Below, piece by piece: positions 1 to 10,241 of a stretch of DNA of 59,539 bases. Each line of letters starts with the position of its first letter. Positions within the stretch are counted from its first letter, which is position 1. Source of the DNA: Massilia sp. Root335 (GTDB taxonomy: Bacteria > Pseudomonadota > Gammaproteobacteria > Burkholderiales > Burkholderiaceae_D); assembly GCF_001425685.1 (NCBI RefSeq), contig NZ_LMCY01000037.1:137909-197447 (forward strand), given 5' to 3'. Both the position numbers and the translations under genes were made by a program. The notes beneath the pieces were generated by a model, which ran no database searches, was not told where the DNA came from, and saw only the letters and a program-made list of their open reading frames with translations.

Positions 1-702
1 CGAGGCCGAGCCGCCCGCGGCGCCCGCGGCGCCGTTCGCATTGCCGGAGCCGCCGCCCGCGCCGGTGCTGGCCGTGATGCCGCCGCCCGTGCCCGCTGCT
101 CCGGCGCCGGCCGTGCCGGCGGCGCCGTTGGCGTTACCGGTGTTGGTGGCGACGTTGCCGATGTTCTGGATGGTGTTGCCGGAGACGCTGCCGCTCAGGT
201 TCGCGGTGGCGTTGGCCGAGGAGGTGTTGAAGCTGTTCGAGAAGGTCGACGTGGCCGTGCCGCCGTTGTTCGCGGCAGTGCCGCCGATGGCGGAGGCCGT
301 CGCGTTGCCGGAACTGTGGTTGCTGTTGTTCGTGCTCGTGCTGGTGCTCGTGTTGGTGCTGTTGTTGCTGCTGTCGTGCGTGCTGTTGTCGCTGTTGTCC
401 GTGTTCGTCGTGGTAACGCTGTGGTCGCTGTTGTCGTGCGTGCTGTTGTCGTGCGTACTGTTGTCGTGTGTGCTGTTGTTGGTGTTCGTGGTCGTCGCGG
501 TGCTGGTGTTGGTGGTGGTGTTCGTGCTGTTGTTGCTGTTGTCGTGCGTACTGTTATTGCTGTTGTCGTGGGTACTGTTGTCCGTCGAACGGGTCGTGGT
601 CTGCGTGGCCGTGCTGCCGCCGCGCGCGAGGTTCGAGTCCTGCGCTTGTGCGCTCAACGAGAAAGCGAGCGAAATAGCAGTCACGAGCAAGGTCTTGTTC
701 AT
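1..702 (-). CDS. Secreted Asn/Thr/Ser-rich repeat protein (partial, C-terminus outside window)
   Basis: The frame opens at an ATG whose complement is at 700-702, preceded by a GAGGGGAA ribosome site, and stays open for 234 codons to the window edge. It begins with a Sec signal peptide (MNKTLLVTAISLAFSLSAQA, cleavage near residue 20). Residues about 40-125 are low complexity, with many copies of THDNS/DNSNNS-type units. From about residue 150 the sequence becomes Gly/Ala/Asn-rich (GNANGAAG-like). No catalytic domain is visible. The composition suggests an extracellular structural or adhesin/matrix protein, but I do not recognise the family. A sigma-54 promoter lies just upstream and a sigma-54 activator gene sits behind it, so regulation by that activator is a reasonable inference. 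Triplet repeats make the complementary strand look falsely open as Val/Leu-rich frames. Confidence 0.7.
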   Translation of the reverse strand, partial: MNKTLLVTAISLAFSLSAQAQDSNLARGGSTATQTTTRSTDNSTHDNSNNSTHDNSNNSTNTTTNTSTATTTNTNNSTHDNSTHDNSTHDNSDHSVTTTNTDNSDNSTHDSSNNSTNTSTSTSTNNSNHSSGNATASAIGGTAANNGGTATSTFSNSFNTSSANATANLSGSVSGNTIQNIGNVATNTGNANGAAGTAGAGAAGTGGGITASTGAGGGSGNANGAAGAAGGSAS

Positions 703-765
703 TCGAGTTCCCCTCTGGGTTTGATGGTTGGTGATGGGTCGGCTGTGGCGCCGACATCCATCCCG

Positions 766-782
766 TTGCACTTTCAGTGCCA
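766..782 (-). promoter_or_regulatory. Sigma-54 (-24/-12) promoter
   Basis: Read on the minus strand the bases are TGGCACTGAAAGTGCAA. GG and GC are separated by exactly 10 nt, matching the sigma-54 consensus TGGCAC-N5-TTGCA with one deviation (GTGCA for TTGCA). The start point would be near 757, giving a leader of about 55 nt before the ATG at 702. A sigma-54 activator gene lies immediately upstream. Confidence 0.75.
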
Positions 783-902
783 GCCATACTGCAGAGTTCG
801 CTAACCCATTGTTTTTGTTGACTTTGTGCGTATCTTCCTACACGTCTGTCAGAGAAAGTCCGGCACGATTTACCGAAAATATCGAAAAAGTGTTTCAGTT
901 AC

Positions 903-916
903 GGTACAACTGTGTA
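903..916. promoter_or_regulatory. Candidate upstream activating site
   Basis: GGTACAACTGTGTA here matches GTTACAACTTTGTA at 2633-2646 in 12 of 14 positions. It lies about 150 bp upstream of the predicted sigma-54 start point near 757, the usual distance for an enhancer-binding protein site. Assignment to the neighbouring activator is an inference. Confidence 0.4.
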
Positions 917-985
917 TCGCTGGGTACGGCAACGCACAAAAAAAAGTGGACACCTTGTCCACTTGTCCCCCACGCGGCCGGGCGC

Positions 986-2323
<1,338 letters not shown>

Positions 2324-2806
2324 CCATCCTCCTTCGGGCAGTCGGCCGGTTCACGCAGCGCGGCGGACGAACGGGAGAACCGGCAATCTTTACAAGTGTA
2401 ACTATCCGCAAGAATTATGCCGCTCAGTAGCCTGTTGGCAATTTCTTACTATCAGTTGAACTTTGATCAACATTATGCCTCGTGCGAAACATTCGTGGCG
2501 GACGATACAAACTGGACGGCAGACGCATTCGAAGGGTGCGCACGACCGCGTGCGTGCCCGGCGCGCGTGTCGGCCGCGCGCACCGGCTCATGCAGCGGCC
2601 GTCCTATCCGACGCGGCAGTTTGTTACAGTGAGTTACAACTTTGTACTTTTCGGTTACATGTGTCAAGCTTGCCATAACGCCGCGTTGCTTTTTTGCGGC
2701 GCACAACAAGGCAGGATTCCACCCGAATACGGATTGGGATGCGTGCCGCCGGAAGGGCGGCAGCGTGAGGAGGATGGCGCGCCCGCTCGGCGGACGCGGC
2801 GGACCT
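2324..2806. other. Intergenic region upstream of the sigma-54 activator
   Basis: About 480 bp without a convincing gene. It contains an inverted repeat TTACA-AG-TGTAA (2390-2401) close to the regulator's start and a cluster of GTTACA elements at 2620-2660, including the 14-mer shared with 903-916. These may be autoregulatory sites. No clear terminator for the rlhA gene was found. Confidence 0.5.
2633..2646. promoter_or_regulatory. Second copy of the GTTACAACTTTGTA-type motif
   Basis: It matches the site at 903-916 in 12 of 14 bases and lies about 310 bp upstream of the sigma-54 activator gene. Neighbouring GTTACA repeats (2623, 2654) make a small cluster. It is a candidate binding site for the activator. 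Confidence 0.35.
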
Positions 2807-4777
2807 TCAGGCGCGCGGCCGCTGGCGGTGGAACACGAGCGGGCTGTACGGAATGGCGGACGGCGGCGGCGAATTCAGGATGCCGGGCTTCATGGCGCCG
2901 ACCACGTGCATCTCGCACGGCTTGCAATCGAATTTCAGCGTGTAGCGCTCGTCGCCGCTGACGAGGGTCATCGGCTCGGCGCGCACCTGGCCCTGCACGC
3001 CCTGTACGCCTTTCGCCTGCTTGGGGCACAGGTTGAACGAGAAGCGCAGGCAGTGCTTGGTGATCATCAGCGGCACTTCTCCCGGTTCCTCGTGCGATTC
3101 GTACGCGGCGGCGATCAGCTGCACGCCGTGCTTGTGATAGAACGCGCGCGCCTTTTCGTTGTACACATTGGCCAGGTAGCTCAAATGCGTTTCCGGATAC
3201 GCGGCCGGCGGCTGCGCCGCTTGCGCGCGTTGCGGGCGCTGCCAGGCGGCCAGGCGCGCCGCTTCCTGGGCGGCGATGGCGTCGCGGCGCAGGCCGTTGA
3301 TGGCGCTCGCGGGCACGAACCACGGTTGCGACAGCGCGACGTCGATCGCGCCCGCCTCGAACATCGTGTTCCCCAGCTTGCCCACGCTCGCGCGCAGGCC
3401 CGCCAGTGCCTGTTCGGCCTGCTGGGCCGGCTGCAGGGCCAGCGCCGCGTCGGTCGTCGTCGCGATGCCGTCCTCGTCCGTGACGGTCAGGCGCAGGCCG
3501 CCGGCGACGTCTTCCAGGCGCAGGTCCACGCGCACCTTGCGGTCCGACGATTTTTTCGACAGCGCGGCTTCCCACTGGTGGTCGCGGTTGCGGTGGACGA
3601 CGGTGCCGACCTTCAGCCCCGGCAGCGTGGCGAGGCCCTCGTTCGGGAACACGCGCCAGCGCTGGCCGTCGCCATCCTCGCCGAGCTTTTGCACGGTATT
3701 GGCCTGGATGCCGACGGTGTCGCGCTTGTGCATGTAGTTCAGGCCGTCGCCGTTGGCCATCGCCTCGGTCGTGACGAGATCGAAATTGTCGCCGCCGATG
3801 CGCGCGACCGTGCCCAGTTCCACGCCGACGTATTTGGGCGAATCGAAGGCGCCGATGGCCTGCTGGCGGCCCTGGGCGAAATAATCCGTGTGGCCGCGGT
3901 GGAAATTCTTGTCGACGTCGGGCGTGAACATGACCTGCGTCCGGCCGCTCGACGCGCGCGCCAGTTCCGGGCGGCGCTCCAGGATCTCGTCCAGCAGCAG
4001 GCGGTAATGGGCCGTGATGTTCTTCACATAGCCCATGTCCTTGTAGCGGCCTTCGATCTTGAAGGAACGGATGCCGGCGTCGACGAGCGCTTCCAGGTTG
4101 CGGCTCTGGTCGTTGTCCTTCATCGACAGCAGGTGTTTTTCGTAGGCGACGACGCGGCCCTGGCCGTCGGACAGCGTGTACGGCAGGCGGCACGCCTGCG
4201 AGCAGTCGCCCCGGTTGGCGCTGCGGCCCGTGTCCGCGTGCGAGATATAGCACTGGCCGGAGAACGCGACGCACAGGGCGCCGTGGATGAAGTATTCGAG
4301 CGGCGTGTCGACCTGGGCGCGGATCGCCTTGATCTGCTCGATGGTCAGCTCGCGCGCCAGCACGAGTTGCGAGAACCCGACCTGCGACAGGAATTTCGCC
4401 TTTTCGACCGTGCGGATGTCGCACTGGGTGCTGGCGTGCAGCTGGATCGGCGGCAGGTCCAACTCGAACATGGCCATGTCCTGCACGATCAGCGCGTCGA
4501 CGCCGGCGTCGTACAGTTGATGGATCTGGCTGCGCGCGGTCTCGAGTTCGGCATCGTGCAGGATCGTGTTCATCGTCACGAAAATACGCGCGCGGTAACG
4601 GTGCGCGAATTCGACGAGGGCCGCGATGTCTTCCAGCGTATTGCTCGCGTTGTGGCGCGCGCCGAACGCGGGGCCGCCGATGTAGACCGCGTCGGCGCCG
4701 TGCAGGATGGCTTCGCGGCCGATCTCGGCGGTTTTGGCGGGGGACAGCAGTTCGAGCTGGTGGGCGAGCAGTGACAT
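2807..4777 (-). CDS. rlhA: U32-family 23S rRNA 5-hydroxycytidine synthase (RlhA-like)
   Basis: The 656-residue product matches the length and layout of E. coli RlhA (YdcP, about 653 aa), which hydroxylates C2501 of 23S rRNA and is historically annotated as peptidase U32. The N-terminus (LELLSPAKTAEIGREAI) starts the TIM-barrel-like U32 domain. The family signature HGALCVAFSGQCYIS lies around 165-179, followed by SANRGDCSQACRLPY, giving four conserved cysteines at about 169, 176, 192 and 196. A longer C-terminal half extends beyond the barrel, as in RlhA and unlike the shorter UbiU/UbiV. An AGGAAA ribosome site precedes the ATG. It appears monocistronic and is chromosomal background, unrelated to the polysaccharide genes. 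Confidence 0.88.
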   Translation of the reverse strand: MSLLAHQLELLSPAKTAEIGREAILHGADAVYIGGPAFGARHNASNTLEDIAALVEFAHRYRARIFVTMNTILHDAELETARSQIHQLYDAGVDALIVQDMAMFELDLPPIQLHASTQCDIRTVEKAKFLSQVGFSQLVLARELTIEQIKAIRAQVDTPLEYFIHGALCVAFSGQCYISHADTGRSANRGDCSQACRLPYTLSDGQGRVVAYEKHLLSMKDNDQSRNLEALVDAGIRSFKIEGRYKDMGYVKNITAHYRLLLDEILERRPELARASSGRTQVMFTPDVDKNFHRGHTDYFAQGRQQAIGAFDSPKYVGVELGTVARIGGDNFDLVTTEAMANGDGLNYMHKRDTVGIQANTVQKLGEDGDGQRWRVFPNEGLATLPGLKVGTVVHRNRDHQWEAALSKKSSDRKVRVDLRLEDVAGGLRLTVTDEDGIATTTDAALALQPAQQAEQALAGLRASVGKLGNTMFEAGAIDVALSQPWFVPASAINGLRRDAIAAQEAARLAAWQRPQRAQAAQPPAAYPETHLSYLANVYNEKARAFYHKHGVQLIAAAYESHEEPGEVPLMITKHCLRFSFNLCPKQAKGVQGVQGQVRAEPMTLVSGDERYTLKFDCKPCEMHVVGAMKPGILNSPPPSAIPYSPLVFHRQRPRA

Positions 4778-4834
4778 GGCGGTTTCCTGGCGAGGCGCGA
4801 AAGGCGGAAATTATAGCCAGATCAACGGCTTATG

Positions 4835-5470
4835 TCACCGTTCCTCGTGCGCGACCCAGGCCGCGCCGTGCAGTGCCGCCTCGACGGCCGCGCGCAGGGC
4901 GTCGGGCGCCACCGGCCTGGGCAGGACGGGGATGTCGTCCGGCAATCCCATCGCCCGGATCGTCGTCGGATCGAGGCCGCTGATCACGACGATGGCCATG
5001 TCCCGGTATGCCTGGCTCGCGCGCAGCGTGCGGATCATGCGCAGGCCGTCCACGCCCGGCATGCTGAGGTCGCCGACGAGCAGGTTTGGCTGCGTCTCGC
5101 CGATGCGGATCAGCGCCTCGAAGCCGTTGCCGGCCCGGACGACGTCCAGCGGCAGATCGCCGCCCGAGAGCGTGGACTCATACAGCGCCAGCATCGCCGC
5201 GTCGTCGTCCACGAGCAGCACCTTGTAGCGGGCGGGCGCCGTGCGGTCGAGCATCGCCTGGCGGCGCCGCTCGACGTGGCGCTCGATCGACGCCACGGCG
5301 ATGCGGCGGTGGCCCCCGGCAGTTTTCCACGCCGACAGCAGGCCGCTTTCCACCCACAATTGCACCGTCCGGTGCGACACGCCGAGCAGGGCTGCCGCCT
5401 GGCGGGTGGAGCAATAAGCGGCGGCGTCGAAATCTTGCTCGGGCGAGTTGGGGCTGAGTAGCGAGGTCAT
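4835..5470 (-). CDS. Excisionase/MerR-type HTH fused to a response-regulator receiver
   Basis: The 211-residue protein has a DNA-binding domain at the N-terminus (about 18-65, STRQAAALLGVSHRTVQLWV with GGHRR), typical of the excisionase/MerR-like HTH_17 fold. A CheY-type receiver follows (about 82-205). Receiver landmarks are the acidic cluster VDDD at 87-90 and the probable phosphoacceptor Asp134 in LVGDLSMPG. The conserved Lys near the C-terminus is replaced by Arg in the LPRP segment. The order is inverted relative to ordinary response regulators, where the receiver comes first. No histidine kinase is adjacent, so it is an orphan. Target genes are unknown. Confidence 0.8.
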   Translation of the reverse strand: MTSLLSPNSPEQDFDAAAYCSTRQAAALLGVSHRTVQLWVESGLLSAWKTAGGHRRIAVASIERHVERRRQAMLDRTAPARYKVLLVDDDAAMLALYESTLSGGDLPLDVVRAGNGFEALIRIGETQPNLLVGDLSMPGVDGLRMIRTLRASQAYRDMAIVVISGLDPTTIRAMGLPDDIPVLPRPVAPDALRAAVEAALHGAAWVAHEER

Positions 5471-5603
5471 GGCTGTCGTATCACGTTATTATCGATTCCG
5501 CTGATGCACTCAGGAATCTATCAAATAATCACAACGTGTGACAGCAATATTTACGAGTTCGTCCACCGGGGCGCCCGCCGCAGCCCCGGAATGATGCCGC
5601 CAG

Positions 5604-7931
5604 TCAATGCAGCGGCCGCGCCGGACCGCCCGTGCGCTCGATGCGGATGGCGATCGATTTCGCCGCCGGCACCTTGCTTTCCTTGGCGTAATGCCAAAGC
5701 GGAATCAGCGGATTGCACTCCGGATAATAGCCGGCCACGCAGCCCGCCGGCACGCCGTATTCCTTCACGCTCAAACCTTCGACCTTGCGCTCGATGCCGT
5801 CGTCGACGGCCGTGCTGGCCGTCACGATGTCGCCGTCCGCGAGGCCCAGGCGGGCCATGTCGGCGCCGGCCATGAGGAGCACCTTGCGGTCGGTCGTGCC
5901 GCGGAAGCGGTCTTCCAGGCTGTAGATGGTGGTGTTGAACTGGCCGTCGCTGCGCACCGTGAAGAGGCGCAGGGCGTCGGCCGGCACCGGCATGTCCGGG
6001 TCGGTCGACAGGGTGTCCGGCACCGTGAAATTGGCCTTGCCGGTCGGCGTCTTCCATTCCCGCCTGGAGGCGGCCACCGGCTTGCGGAAGCCGCCCGGGG
6101 TCCACATACGGTCGTTGAAGTCGTGGAAGATCTTCGGATAGGTGGCGGCAATCGCGTCGCGCACCTTCGCGTAATCGGCCACCCAGCCGTCCCAGTCGAC
6201 TTTCGGATTCGCATCCAGCGTCGCTTTCGCGATGCCGGCCACGATCGCCGGTTCGGACAGCAGCGTGTCCGCCACCGGCTCCGCGCGCCCGCGCGAGCCG
6301 TGCATGCAGCCGGTCGAATCCTCCATCGACACCGACTGCTCGCCGCCCGCCTGGCGGTCGATCTCGATGCGGCCCAGGCAAGGCAGGAGGTACGCCGTCC
6401 TGCCGTGCACGAGGTGGCTGCGGTTCAGCTTGGTCGAGATCTGCACGGTCAGCGGCAACGCGCGCCAGGCGGCGTCCATCACGCCGTGCTCCGGCACCGC
6501 GCGCACGAGGTTGCCGCCAAGGCTGATCAGGGCCTGTACCTTGCGGTCGCGGATCGCCTCGCAGGCCTCGACCGTGTTCATGCCCTTGTCGCGCGGCGGC
6601 TCGAAGCCGTACAGCTCCTGCAGCTTGTCGAGCGGCGCCAGCTCCGGTTTTTCCGTGATGCCGACGGTGCGCTGGCCCTGCACGTTCGAGTGGCCGCGCA
6701 CGGGGCAGATGCCGGCGCCCGGCTTGCCGATATTCCCCCGCAGCAGCAGGAAATTGACGAGCATCTGCACGTTCTGCACGCCGTTGCGGTGCTGCGTGAG
6801 ACCCATGCCGTACACGCCGATGACGCTTTTCGCGTGGATGTAGGTGCCTGCCGCCTGTTCGATCTGGGCGCGCGTGAGGCCGGCTTCGCGCTCGATCTCG
6901 TCCCAGCCGCAGGCGCGCGCGGCGGCCGCGAATTCGTCGAAGCCGTGGCAGTGCTCGGCGATGAACGCGGCGTCGACCGCGCGCGGACCGCCTTCCGCGA
7001 CGGCGCGGTCGTCGGCCTCCAGCACGGCCTTGCACAGGCCCATCAGCGCGGCCGTGTCGCCGCCGGCCTTGACCTGGTGGTACTGGGTACTGATCACCGT
7101 CTCGTGGCCGGTGAGCATTTCGGTCGGCGATTGCGGGTTGACGAAGCTGACGAGGCCCCGCTCGCGCAGCGGATTGAACGTGACGATGGGCACGCCGCGC
7201 TTGCGGGCCTCCTGCAACTGGTGCAGCATGCGCGGGCTGTTCACGCCCACGTTCTGGCCGAAGAAGAAGATGCAATCGGTCTGGTCGAAGTCGTCCAGCA
7301 CGACGGTCCCGATCGGCACGCCGATGGTCTTGGGCAGCGCGACCGACGTGCTCTCGTGGCACATGTTCGAGCTGTCCGGCAGGTTGTTGTTGCCGTACAT
7401 GCGCGCCAGCAGCTGGTACATGTACGACGTTTCCAGCGATGCCCGGCCCGAGCTGTAGAACACGACGTTCTTCGGGTCCATCTTGCGCAGCTCGGCACCG
7501 ATTTCGGCGAATGCCCGGTCCCAGGAGATCTCGACGTAGCGGTCGAGGGCGCCGTCGTAGCGCATGGGCACGGTCAGGCGGCCCGCTTCTTCCAGCTCGT
7601 GGTCGTGCCAGCCTTCGAGCTCGCGCAGCGTATGGCGCTTGAAGAAATCAGCGCCGATGTGCTTGCTCGTCACTTCCCACGCCGTCGCCTTGGCGCCGCT
7701 CTCGCAGAACTCGGCCGGGTGCGGATGCGCCGGCTTGGCCCAGGAACAGCTGACGCACATGAAGCCGTCCGGCTTGTTCTGGTGCATCAGCAACTGCGCG
7801 CCTTCGAACGGGACGCGCTCCCTGAACAGGATCGTGCCGACTTCCTTCAGCGAGCCCCAGCCGCCGGCCGGGACCTTGGGTTCATTGGGTTCGCCCGTCT
7901 TGCCGGGCTCCTTGCCGCCTTGCTTGCTCAT
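5604..7931 (-). CDS. FdhF/YdeP-family molybdopterin oxidoreductase
   Basis: The 775-residue enzyme of the formate dehydrogenase-H/YdeP family is predicted to be a cytoplasmic bis-MGD oxidoreductase. Three cysteines (59, 62, 76) in the N-terminal C-x2-C-x13-C arrangement may hold an iron-sulfur site. The segment SSNMCHESTSVALPKTIG aligns with the metal-ligand region of FdhF, and Cys takes the place of selenocysteine. There is no signal peptide. The ATG is preceded by GGAG. The gene is divergent from a catalase-like gene and lies close to fdhD, whose product sulfurates the molybdenum cofactor of formate dehydrogenases, so a shared function is likely. YdeP relatives in E. coli are linked to acid resistance. 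The true substrate cannot be told from sequence. Confidence 0.88.
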   Translation of the reverse strand: MSKQGGKEPGKTGEPNEPKVPAGGWGSLKEVGTILFRERVPFEGAQLLMHQNKPDGFMCVSCSWAKPAHPHPAEFCESGAKATAWEVTSKHIGADFFKRHTLRELEGWHDHELEEAGRLTVPMRYDGALDRYVEISWDRAFAEIGAELRKMDPKNVVFYSSGRASLETSYMYQLLARMYGNNNLPDSSNMCHESTSVALPKTIGVPIGTVVLDDFDQTDCIFFFGQNVGVNSPRMLHQLQEARKRGVPIVTFNPLRERGLVSFVNPQSPTEMLTGHETVISTQYHQVKAGGDTAALMGLCKAVLEADDRAVAEGGPRAVDAAFIAEHCHGFDEFAAAARACGWDEIEREAGLTRAQIEQAAGTYIHAKSVIGVYGMGLTQHRNGVQNVQMLVNFLLLRGNIGKPGAGICPVRGHSNVQGQRTVGITEKPELAPLDKLQELYGFEPPRDKGMNTVEACEAIRDRKVQALISLGGNLVRAVPEHGVMDAAWRALPLTVQISTKLNRSHLVHGRTAYLLPCLGRIEIDRQAGGEQSVSMEDSTGCMHGSRGRAEPVADTLLSEPAIVAGIAKATLDANPKVDWDGWVADYAKVRDAIAATYPKIFHDFNDRMWTPGGFRKPVAASRREWKTPTGKANFTVPDTLSTDPDMPVPADALRLFTVRSDGQFNTTIYSLEDRFRGTTDRKVLLMAGADMARLGLADGDIVTASTAVDDGIERKVEGLSVKEYGVPAGCVAGYYPECNPLIPLWHYAKESKVPAAKSIAIRIERTGGPARPLH

Positions 7932-8126
7932 GTCGGGACTCCGTGTCGGTCAAGAGACATATTGGCTCAATAGTTGTAGCTTGTGCCCAACCTTCGGGCT
8001 GTGTCTGTTCGACAGCGCACACGCGATTTCGGCAACGCGTCGTCGTGCGTACGGCCCTGCACAGAGCGCCGCAGGGAACCCGGCCATGATCTGCACATCA
8101 TCATTCCAACCCAACCGGATCCCGCC

Positions 8127-9227
8127 ATGAACCCGCCGATTCCTTACGAACCCGCCTTCGAGACCCCCGAGGACGACGAAGCGCAGACGGCCTTCGACCT
8201 GCAGACGACGATGCGCAGTATCTCCACGAAGACGTACGAGGATTCCGGCCGGGCGCTGCGCAGCGTGCACGCCAAGACGCACGGCCTGCTGCTGGGCGAG
8301 CTGACCGTGGAAGCCGGCCTGCCCGAGGCGTACGCGCAGGGCCTGTTCGCCGCGCCCGGCACGTATCCCGTCGTGATGCGCCTGTCGACGACGCCGGGCG
8401 ACATCCTCGGCGACGACGTGTCCACGCCGCGCGGCATGGCGATCAAGATCGTCGGCGTGCCGGGCGCGCGGGTCGAGGGCAGCGAGAACGACGTCACGCA
8501 GGATTTCGTGCTCGTCAACGGCCCCGTGTTCAACGCGCCGACCGCGAAAAGATTCCTCGGCGGCGCCAGGCTGCTGGCCGCGACGACGGACAAGGCGCCG
8601 AACCTCAAGCGCCTGTTCTCGGCGGCGGCGCGCGGCACGGAGCACGCGCTGGAAGCCGTCGGCGCGGAAAGCGCAACGATCAAGGCGCTGGGCGGCCACC
8701 CGGAAACGCATCCGCTCGGCGACACCTATTACAGCCAGGCGCCGATCCTGTACGGCCGCTACATGGCGAAGGTGCAGGTGGCGCCCGTCGCGCCGGCGTT
8801 GACGGCGCTCGCGGGCAGCCCGGTCGACCTGGAGGACAGGCCGGACGGCCTGCGCGACGCCGTCGTGGGCCATTTCGCCGGCCAGGGCGGCGAATGGGAA
8901 GTGCGCGTGCAGCTGTGCACCGACCTGGATACGATGCCGATCGAGGACGCGTCCGTCGAATGGCCGCAGGCCGCGAGCCCCTACGTGACGGTGGCGCGCC
9001 TGCGCGCGCCGCCGCAGAAGGCGTACGGCGACACGCTGGCGCGCCGCATCGACGAGGGCATGCAGTTCAACCCGTGGCACGCACTGGCCGCGCACCGGCC
9101 GCTCGGGTCCATCATGCGCGTGCGCAAGGCCGTGTACGCGATGTCGAAGCGCTTCCGGGCCGAGCGCAACGGCATCGCGATCGCCGAGCCCCGCGACCTC
9201 GATGGGCTGCGCGAGGCGGGCGTCTGA
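8127..9227 (+). CDS. Catalase-family (heme-dependent peroxidase-like) protein
   Basis: From the ATG at 8127 the product has 366 residues, shorter than typical catalases (about 480+), fitting the small catalase-related/SrpA-like branch. The distal His region reads RSVHAKTHGLLLGELTV. It continues with PVVMRLST and an NDVTQDFVLVNGP segment typical of the catalase core. Near the C-terminus RKAVY provides the R-x3-Y heme-ligand motif. No signal peptide is seen in this frame. A longer upstream reading to 7983 is possible but lacks family similarity and would run into the divergent promoter region. The gene is followed 38 bp later by fdhD, suggesting co-transcription and a link between formate oxidation and peroxide handling. 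Confidence 0.8.
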   Translation: MNPPIPYEPAFETPEDDEAQTAFDLQTTMRSISTKTYEDSGRALRSVHAKTHGLLLGELTVEAGLPEAYAQGLFAAPGTYPVVMRLSTTPGDILGDDVSTPRGMAIKIVGVPGARVEGSENDVTQDFVLVNGPVFNAPTAKRFLGGARLLAATTDKAPNLKRLFSAAARGTEHALEAVGAESATIKALGGHPETHPLGDTYYSQAPILYGRYMAKVQVAPVAPALTALAGSPVDLEDRPDGLRDAVVGHFAGQGGEWEVRVQLCTDLDTMPIEDASVEWPQAASPYVTVARLRAPPQKAYGDTLARRIDEGMQFNPWHALAAHRPLGSIMRVRKAVYAMSKRFRAERNGIAIAEPRDLDGLREAGV

Positions 9228-9265
9228 TATGATCGGCGCTCCCGTGTCGCGCATGGCTTGAACCG

Positions 9266-10114
9266 ATGAATTCGCCCGATTACCCGCTGGAGCCCGCCCT
9301 CCCGCCGCCGGCACGCGCCCGCCGCGTGCTGCGCATGCGCGCGGGCGCGTGCGCGGAGGTGGACGACATGCTGGTCGACGAGGTGCCCGTCGCACTCGTC
9401 TACAACGGCATTTCACACGCCGTCATGATGGCGACGCCCGCCGACCTGGAAGAATTCGCGCTCGGCTTTTCGCTGTCCGAGGGCATCATCGCGGGGCCGG
9501 GCCAGTGCTACGGGATCGAGGTCGAGCCGGACGCCGGCGGCATCGCCGTGCAGATCGAGATCGCCGGCAGTGCCTTCATGGCGCTGAAGGAGCGCCGCCG
9601 CAGCCTGGCGGGGCGCACGGGCTGCGGCCTGTGCGGCGTCGACAGCCTGGACCAGGTCTGCCGCGCCTTGCCGGCGCTGCGGCCCGCGCAGGGCTTTAAC
9701 GCGTCCGGCGTGCGCCGCGCGGTGGCCGCGATCGGCGCGGCGCAGACGCTCACCCGCCAGACCGGCGCCGCCCACGCGGCCGCCTGGTGCGGCATGGACG
9801 GCGCGGTGCGCATCGTGCGCGAGGACGTCGGCCGCCACAATGCGCTGGACAAGGTGATCGGCGCACTGGCGCGCGGCCAGGTGCACCCCGGCGACGGCTT
9901 CTTCCTGATCACGAGCCGGGTCAGTTTCGAAATGGCGCAGAAGGCGGCCATGGCGGGCGTTTCCGCGCTCGTCGGGATGTCCGCGCCGACGCTGGCGGCC
10001 GTCGACCTGGCCGACCGGGCGGGCATGACCTTGCTTGCGTTCGCGCGCGGGCCGGACTTCGTCTGCTATACCCACGCCGACCGGCTCGGGCTCGATCAGG
10101 GTCTATCCGACTGA
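9266..10114 (+). CDS. fdhD: Formate dehydrogenase accessory sulfurtransferase FdhD
   Basis: The 282-residue FdhD transfers sulfur from IscS to the molybdenum cofactor before insertion into formate dehydrogenase. The key CxxC (Cys120, Cys123 in GRTGCGLCG) is present. Other family landmarks are DEVPVALVYNGISH, LEEFALGFSLSEGII, the EDVGRHNALDKVIG segment and LITSRVSFEMAQKA. It starts 38 bp after the catalase-like gene. The divergent FdhF-type enzyme is the obvious client. Confidence 0.93.
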   Translation: MNSPDYPLEPALPPPARARRVLRMRAGACAEVDDMLVDEVPVALVYNGISHAVMMATPADLEEFALGFSLSEGIIAGPGQCYGIEVEPDAGGIAVQIEIAGSAFMALKERRRSLAGRTGCGLCGVDSLDQVCRALPALRPAQGFNASGVRRAVAAIGAAQTLTRQTGAAHAAAWCGMDGAVRIVREDVGRHNALDKVIGALARGQVHPGDGFFLITSRVSFEMAQKAAMAGVSALVGMSAPTLAAVDLADRAGMTLLAFARGPDFVCYTHADRLGLDQGLSD

Positions 10115-10141
10115 AGGCCGGCGGCATCAATTTTTACGTCA

Positions 10142-10159
10142 TTCCCGCGGAGGCGGGAA
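10142..10159. repeat. REP-like palindrome
   Basis: TTCCCGC-GGAG-GCGGGAA forms a 7-bp stem just after fdhD, within the phrase CGTCATTCCCGCGGAGG that is typical of dispersed extragenic palindromes in proteobacteria. It could act as a transcript 3' end. Only one copy was noticed here. Confidence 0.5.
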
Positions 10160-10241
10160 CCCAAGTTCGAGAGGCCGCCCGCGCGACATCGGGTCCCCGT
10201 CAAGGAGGTCGGCTGGCCCCGAATCGATCAGCCCGAACCGA

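Noticed and set aside
41..724. Plus-strand Val/Leu-rich frame of 227 codons
   Set aside because: It is the complement of an Asn/Ser/Thr repeat protein, which has a signal peptide, ribosome site and sigma-54 promoter.
2436..2452. A TTGGCA-type sequence resembling a sigma-54 promoter on the plus strand
   Set aside because: The -12 GC is absent at the required spacing and no gene follows on that strand.
7983..8126. Upstream extension of the catalase-like gene
   Set aside because: No family similarity in the added residues, and it would occupy the divergent promoter region of the FdhF-type gene.
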